Below, piece after piece: positions 60,266-64,000 of a DNA stretch of 64,000 bases (positions are counted from its first letter, which is position 1; every line of letters begins with the position of its first letter). The stretch spans positions 558,001-622,000 of the forward strand of contig NZ_BRPL01000002.1 of NCBI RefSeq assembly GCF_027923585.1. Reading direction: 5' to 3'. The DNA is from Philodulcilactobacillus myokonensis. GTDB lineage: Bacteria > Bacillota > Bacilli > Lactobacillales > Lactobacillaceae. Position numbers and translations under genes: made by a program. The notes below the pieces were generated by a model. That model ran no database searches. It worked only from the letters and a program-made list of their open reading frames with translations, and had not been told where the DNA came from.

Positions 60266-60306
60266 ATAAATATTGACAAGTTTAAATAATTAGGTGGAAT
60301 TAAATT

Positions 60307-61203
60307 ATGAGCAAACAAGAAAATGGTAATAAAGAAGAAGTAACAATTGGTAGAAAATTAGCTAATGCCAGGATTAAAAAGGGTTATTCGATTGATGACC
60401 TTCAAAAAATGACTAAGATTCAAAAGAAATATTTAATTGCGATTGAAGGTAATCATTTTGATCAGTTACCCGGTGATTTTTATGTTCGAGCATTTGTTAA
60501 ACAGTATGCTGATAGTGTTGGTTTAGATGGACGAGAACTTTTAAATGATTATGATGCTAAGTTACCTAATACCAAAAGTGACGACTATGTGAACAAAGTA
60601 AGTGAAGACAAGCTGGAAACAAGAACGGCTCAAAATAAATCTAATGATCGATTTACAGCTATTAAAAAATATATTCCAATTGCCTCAATTGTGATCGTAG
60701 TTGTTTTAATTATTGTAATTATTTGGGTTGCTGCTGCTAAAAGCTCTCATAATTCTTCACAGGTTCATATTAGTAGTAATAGTTCTGTATCTGTTTCTAG
60801 TTCTAAAGAAAGCAGTGCTAGTCAATCTAGTAGTTCAAGTAAATCTAAAGCTAAGGCTAAAAACAAACGTACTAATAAATCTAAAAAGAACTCTAATGAT
60901 AATGGAGAAACTAAAGTAACTAAAGAAAATGACACAACATTTAAAGTTGCAAGTTCTAGCAAACATAATCAACTTGAAATTAGTAGTGGTGAACGTAATT
61001 GGGTTTCAGTAATGGCTAATGGTTCTTCTGTATGGCAATCAGCACAACAAGCCGGTAGTAGTCATACAATTAAATTACCAAGTGACACTAAAACTGCTAC
61101 GATTAACTTAGGGAATGCCTTAAAAGCTAATATCAAAGTTAATGGTAAAAAAGTTGATATTAATTCCAATAATCAAGTTCAACAAGTTACAATAAAATTT
61201 TAA
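60307..61203 (+). CDS. rodZ: Cytoskeletal protein RodZ
   Basis: Links MreB to the membrane and elongasome. 298 residues: N-terminal helix-turn-helix domain (IGRKLANARIKKGYSIDDLQ to about residue 90), a charged linker, one membrane segment (about 122-142, IPIASIVIVVVLIIVIIWVAA), a long Ser/Lys-rich outer linker, and a C-terminal beta domain (DUF4115) with SGERNWVSVMANG. ATTAGGTGG ribosome binding site. The ymfH-rodZ-pgsA-cinA-recA order is conserved in Firmicutes. Confidence 0.92.
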   Translation: MSKQENGNKEEVTIGRKLANARIKKGYSIDDLQKMTKIQKKYLIAIEGNHFDQLPGDFYVRAFVKQYADSVGLDGRELLNDYDAKLPNTKSDDYVNKVSEDKLETRTAQNKSNDRFTAIKKYIPIASIVIVVVLIIVIIWVAAAKSSHNSSQVHISSNSSVSVSSSKESSASQSSSSSKSKAKAKNKRTNKSKKNSNDNGETKVTKENDTTFKVASSSKHNQLEISSGERNWVSVMANGSSVWQSAQQAGSSHTIKLPSDTKTATINLGNALKANIKVNGKKVDINSNNQVQQVTIKF

Positions 61204-61222
61204 TGTTTTGGGAGGATAAAAA

Positions 61223-61774
61223 TTGAATTTACCGAACAAATTGACTGTAATGAGAATCATTTTAATTCCCATTTTTATGATTGTTTTACTGTTACCAACA
61301 TTGATTTTCGGACAAGCATTTGGGATTCCATGGACTAGAATCATTGCAACGCTGATTTTCATTACTGCATCGCTTACTGATTTTTTAGACGGTCAAATTG
61401 CTAGGCGGGACCATTTAGTAACTAATTTTGGTAAATTTGCTGATCCATTAGCAGATAAAATGTTAGTGATGACCGCTTTTATCTTTTTAGTTTCTTTTCT
61501 CATCGTTCCCGCATGGATAGCCGCGATTATTGTTTGTCGTGAGCTGGCAGTTACAGGATTAAGATTAATTGCAGTTGAAAATAATGGGAAGGTAATTGCT
61601 GCAGCATGGCCTGGTAAAATTAAAACCGCAACTCAAATGTTTTCAATTATTTTGTTGCTATTAGGCTTTAATCTAATTGGTAATGTTTTATTGTATATTT
61701 GTTTATTCTTTACCATTTATTCTGGTGTTGAATATTTTGTTAAAAGTAAGGATATTTTTTCTGATTCATTTTAA
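61223..61774 (+). CDS. pgsA: CDP-diacylglycerol--glycerol-3-phosphate 3-phosphatidyltransferase
   Basis: Makes phosphatidylglycerol phosphate in the membrane. 183 residues with about four to five hydrophobic segments. The CDP-alcohol phosphotransferase motif DG-x2-AR-x8-G-x3-D-x3-D is exact in FLDGQIARRDHLVTNFGKFAD followed by PLAD. Starts at TTG with GGGAGGA. Between rodZ and cinA, as usual. Confidence 0.94.
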   Translation: MNLPNKLTVMRIILIPIFMIVLLLPTLIFGQAFGIPWTRIIATLIFITASLTDFLDGQIARRDHLVTNFGKFADPLADKMLVMTAFIFLVSFLIVPAWIAAIIVCRELAVTGLRLIAVENNGKVIAAAWPGKIKTATQMFSIILLLLGFNLIGNVLLYICLFFTIYSGVEYFVKSKDIFSDSF

Positions 61775-61780
61775 TCAAAT

Positions 61781-61812
61781 GGGAGGACTAAATAAAAAGT
61801 CTTCCTGTTTTT
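61781..61812 (+). terminator. Weak terminator-like hairpin between pgsA and cinA
   Basis: GGAGGACT pairs with AGTCTTCC with one wobble, then TGTTTTT. It may partly separate cinA from pgsA. Confidence 0.55.
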
Positions 61813-61862
61813 AAATTGAAGGACCCTTATTTACGTATATTTATTTGTTGAAGGTGATTATT

Positions 61863-62336
61863 TTGGATGATGAAATTATATCTAATGTTGGTAAAAAATT
61901 AATTCAAAAAAAGATTTCAATTACTGCTGCTGAAAGTTTAACCGCTGGTATGTTTCAAAGTACTTTAGGAGATGTCCCGGGAATTTCTAACGTGTTTTAT
62001 GGTGGTTTTGTTACATATTCTAACCATGCTAAACACCAATTATTAGGAATTCCTAATGATGTTATTCAAAATAATGGGGTTGTATCAGAGGAAGTTGCCA
62101 TCCAGATGGCACAAAGATCCAAGAGAATCATGAATGTTGATGCTGGCATTTCGTTTACCGGAGTTGCTGGTCCTGATTCATTAGAACACCATCCGGCCGG
62201 AACCGTTTGGATTGGAATAGCTTTTAAGGATCATCATACTTTTGCAAAAGAATATCATTTAACTGGTAATCGAAATCAAATTAGAGAACAGTGTGTTATA
62301 TCAGCATTTAAATTAATCCAACAATTTATTTTATAA
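61863..62336 (+). CDS. cinA: CinA C-terminal domain protein (nicotinamide-nucleotide amidase-like)
   Basis: About 157 residues, only the C-terminal CinA domain (SITAAESLTAGMFQSTLGDV, FYGGFVTYSN, VSFTGVAGP-type GISFTGVAGPDSLEHHPAGTV). This domain hydrolyses nicotinamide mononucleotide in characterised homologues. The N-terminal MoaB-like domain (COG1058) of the roughly 415-residue protein usual at this locus is absent; the space to pgsA is under 90 bp. TTG at 61863 has GAAGGTG upstream; the frame is open to a TTG at 61845. The gene is intact as a single-domain protein. Confidence 0.87.
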   Translation: MDDEIISNVGKKLIQKKISITAAESLTAGMFQSTLGDVPGISNVFYGGFVTYSNHAKHQLLGIPNDVIQNNGVVSEEVAIQMAQRSKRIMNVDAGISFTGVAGPDSLEHHPAGTVWIGIAFKDHHTFAKEYHLTGNRNQIREQCVISAFKLIQQFIL

Positions 62337-62358
62337 TTATAATTGATATTCAATTTAC

Positions 62359-62388
62359 TTGCTTTTTAAATCACATCTATCTTATGAT
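62359..62388 (+). promoter_or_regulatory. Promoter of recA
   Basis: TTGCTT (62359-62364) and TATGAT (62383-62388) with an 18-bp spacer. I see no GAAC-N4-GTTC LexA-type palindrome near it. Confidence 0.55.
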
Positions 62389-62432
62389 GTTATGTGCTGT
62401 GAATTAAGTTTGAATTTGTTAGGAGGAAAAGA

Positions 62433-63530
62433 ATGGCCGACGAACGCAAAAATGCACTAGACGGTGCATTAAAGAAAATTGAAAAAGAATTCGGTAAGGG
62501 ATCCATTATGCGAATGGGTGACCGTGGTGATACCCGAATTGAAACGATTCCAACTGGATCTTTAGCATTGGATAATGCTTTAGGTGTCGGTGGATATCCT
62601 CGAGGTCGAATCGTTGAAATTTATGGACCTGAAAGTTCTGGTAAAACGACATTAGCATTACATGCTGTGGCTGAAGTTCAAAAGCAGGGTGGAACTGCTG
62701 CTTATATTGATGCTGAAAATGCATTGGATCCGGAGTATGCTTCACATTTGGGCGTTAATATTGATGATCTATTGTTATCACAGCCTGATACTGGTGAGCA
62801 AGGATTACAAATTGCTGATGCTTTGGTATCTAGTGGTGCAATTGATTTAGTTGTAGTTGATTCCGTTGCCGCTTTAGTTCCGCGAGCTGAAATTGAAGGT
62901 GAAATGGGAGATTCCCACGTTGGTCTTCAAGCCCGTTTAATGTCACAGGCATTAAGAAAATTATCTGGTACCATTAGCAGAACTAAAACAATTGCCATTT
63001 TTATTAACCAAATTAGAGAAAAAGTTGGTGTCATGTTTGGTAACCCTGAAACCACTCCAGGTGGACGAGCACTTAAATTCTACTCTACGATTAGATTAGA
63101 AATTAGAAGGGGACAACAAATTAAAGAAGGAACTGACATTGTTGGTAGTAAAGCTAAAATTAAAGTTGCCAAGAATAAAGTTGCTCCGCCATTTAAACGG
63201 GTAGAAGTTGATATTATGTATGGCCATGGAATTTCACAAACTGGTGAATTAATTGATATGGCTACTGATAAAGATATTATTAATAAAGCCGGTTCATGGT
63301 ATTCTTATGGTGATCAAAGAATTGGTCAAGGACGAGAAAATGCTAAGAAATATTTGTCTGATCATCCTGATCAAATGCAAGAAATTAAGAATAAAGTTAG
63401 AAAAGCTTATGATATGGGGAATGGATCAGAATATAAAGAAGACGATTCACAAAAAGAATCTGAGAAAAAATCAGCTAGTGATTCTAAAAAATCAAGTTCT
63501 AAAACCGTTTCCACATCTAGAAATAAATAG
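62433..63530 (+). CDS. recA: Recombinase RecA
   Basis: Strand-exchange protein for homologous recombination and SOS induction. 365 residues. Walker [10 protein letters not shown], Walker [14 protein letters not shown], the L2 loop region [22 protein letters not shown] and the C-terminal domain are complete; the tail is Ser/Lys/Asp-rich. TAGGAGGA ribosome binding site. Own promoter and terminator; follows cinA and precedes rny. Confidence 0.98.
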   Translation: MADERKNALDGALKKIEKEFGKGSIMRMGDRGDTRIETIPTGSLALDNALGVGGYPRGRIVEIYGPESSGKTTLALHAVAEVQKQGGTAAYIDAENALDPEYASHLGVNIDDLLLSQPDTGEQGLQIADALVSSGAIDLVVVDSVAALVPRAEIEGEMGDSHVGLQARLMSQALRKLSGTISRTKTIAIFINQIREKVGVMFGNPETTPGGRALKFYSTIRLEIRRGQQIKEGTDIVGSKAKIKVAKNKVAPPFKRVEVDIMYGHGISQTGELIDMATDKDIINKAGSWYSYGDQRIGQGRENAKKYLSDHPDQMQEIKNKVRKAYDMGNGSEYKEDDSQKESEKKSASDSKKSSSKTVSTSRNK

Positions 63531-63539
63531 CTAATGATT

Positions 63540-63568
63540 GAGACAAGTTTATACTTGTCTCTTTTTTT
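63540..63568 (+). terminator. Intrinsic terminator after recA
   Basis: GAGACAAG (63540-63547) pairs perfectly with CTTGTCTC (63554-63561), followed by TTTTTTT. Confidence 0.93.
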
Positions 63569-63591
63569 ATTTAAAATTAAACTATGTTTTA

Positions 63592-63620
63592 TTGACACCT
63601 TTACAAGTAGAATTTAAAAT
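63592..63620 (+). promoter_or_regulatory. Promoter of rny
   Basis: TTGACA (63592-63597) and TAAAAT (63615-63620) with a 17-bp spacer, in the recA-rny gap. Confidence 0.8.
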
Positions 63621-63708
63621 AAATAGTGTATCAATAATAAATCAAAAGTTTGTTTAGATACCGTTAAGATTTTAATTAAATATTATTCAAAGTTGCGGAG
63701 GTGAAAAA

Positions 63709-64000
63709 ATGGGAATCTCCGGTTTGATCTTCGCAATGATTGTAATTTTATCTATTGTGGTTGGTTTCTTAGTGGGATTGTACGTTTACAAAATAATTTC
63801 ACAAAAGAAACTTGACCGCGCACATAAAAATGCTAAGGATATTTTATCTGATGCTAAAAAGCAAATTAAAACCACTAATAAAGAAATTATCTTAGAAGCC
63901 AAAGAAAAAAGTAATCAATATCGTGCTAAAATTGAACGTGAATTAAAGAAACGCCGTTCTGATATTCAGCATCAAGAGAATCGATTACTTAAACGTGAAG
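63709..64000 (+). CDS. rny: Ribonuclease Y (5' part)
   Basis: Membrane-anchored endoribonuclease starting mRNA decay; only the first 97 codons are in the window. An N-terminal membrane segment (about residues 4-26, GLIFAMIVILSIVVGFLVGL) is followed by a long charged coiled coil (KNAKDILSDAKKQIKTTNKE onward), the known layout before the KH and HD domains. GCGGAGGTG ribosome binding site. recA-rny is the standard order. Confidence 0.93.
   Translation, partial: MGISGLIFAMIVILSIVVGFLVGLYVYKIISQKKLDRAHKNAKDILSDAKKQIKTTNKEIILEAKEKSNQYRAKIERELKKRRSDIQHQENRLLKRE

Noticed and set aside
60760-60900. Serine/lysine-rich repeat-like DNA in rodZ
   Set aside because: It is a low-complexity linker typical of RodZ, not a tandem repeat with a fixed unit.

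Overview
The window is one stretch of the chromosome of a low-GC Gram-positive bacterium of the order Lactobacillales, most likely a small-genome member of the Lactobacillaceae. The basis is the AT-rich sequence, strong AAGGAGG-type ribosome binding sites, frequent TTG starts, the gene order rpoC-rpsL-rpsG-fusA-rpsJ...rplQ-ecfA1-ecfA2-ecfT-truA-rplM-rpsI, and lactobacillar clusters such as xpt-purK-like-pcrA-ligA-camS-gatCAB-dagK-rlmD and mreBCD-minCD-ymfFH-rodZ-pgsA-cinA-recA-rny. I cannot name the species. Apilactobacillus- or Fructilactobacillus-like organisms would fit the compactness, but that is a guess. I see no transposase, integrase, phage gene, CRISPR array, tRNA or rRNA; nearly all of the window is core genome.

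Layout: 1-2721 is the 3' part of rpoC. 2795-3478 (minus) is a lone type IV prepilin peptidase (comC). 3683-6883 is the str operon (rpsL, rpsG, fusA). 7178-21196 is the S10-spc-alpha ribosomal superoperon with secY, adk, infA and rpoA. 21376-25640 is the ECF transporter module with truA, rplM and rpsI. 25742-39082 carries a DUF2187-like gene, purine genes, DNA repair genes (pcrA, ligA), camS, the GatCAB amidotransferase, a lipid kinase and an rRNA methyltransferase. 39101-40869 is a T-box-controlled amino-acid permease. 40931-44894 is a minus-strand block (usp, a small membrane protein, rarA, a YueI-like gene, rpsD and a free-methionine sulfoxide reductase). 45054-53536 has ezrA, a cysteine desulfurase with thiI, and T-box-controlled valS with folC. 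53652-64000 holds shape and division genes (mreBCD, minCD, rodZ), an M16 peptidase-like pair, pgsA, a one-domain cinA, recA and the start of rny.

How it works together: most genes serve translation (RNA polymerase subunits, 29 ribosomal proteins, EF-G, IF-1, tRNA charging and modification), membrane insertion (SecY), cell shape and division of a rod, and DNA repair. Much of the regulation visible here is RNA-based: structured leaders before rpsL, rpsJ, infA, rplM and rpsD, an L17 downstream element after rplQ, and two T-boxes (valine for valS; best reading tryptophan for the permease).

The observations most worth a second look are: the rpsD leader, with a 10-bp closing stem and a hairpin over the ribosome binding site; the S10 leader; three genes (rlmD, folC, ymfF) whose start codons lie 20-22 nt after an intrinsic-terminator-like hairpin; a PurK-like ATP-grasp protein that has lost the family's signature residues; a CinA reduced to its C-terminal domain; the absence of ymfI beside ymfF/ymfH; and a repeated extended -10 element. 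I found no clearly novel multi-gene system.
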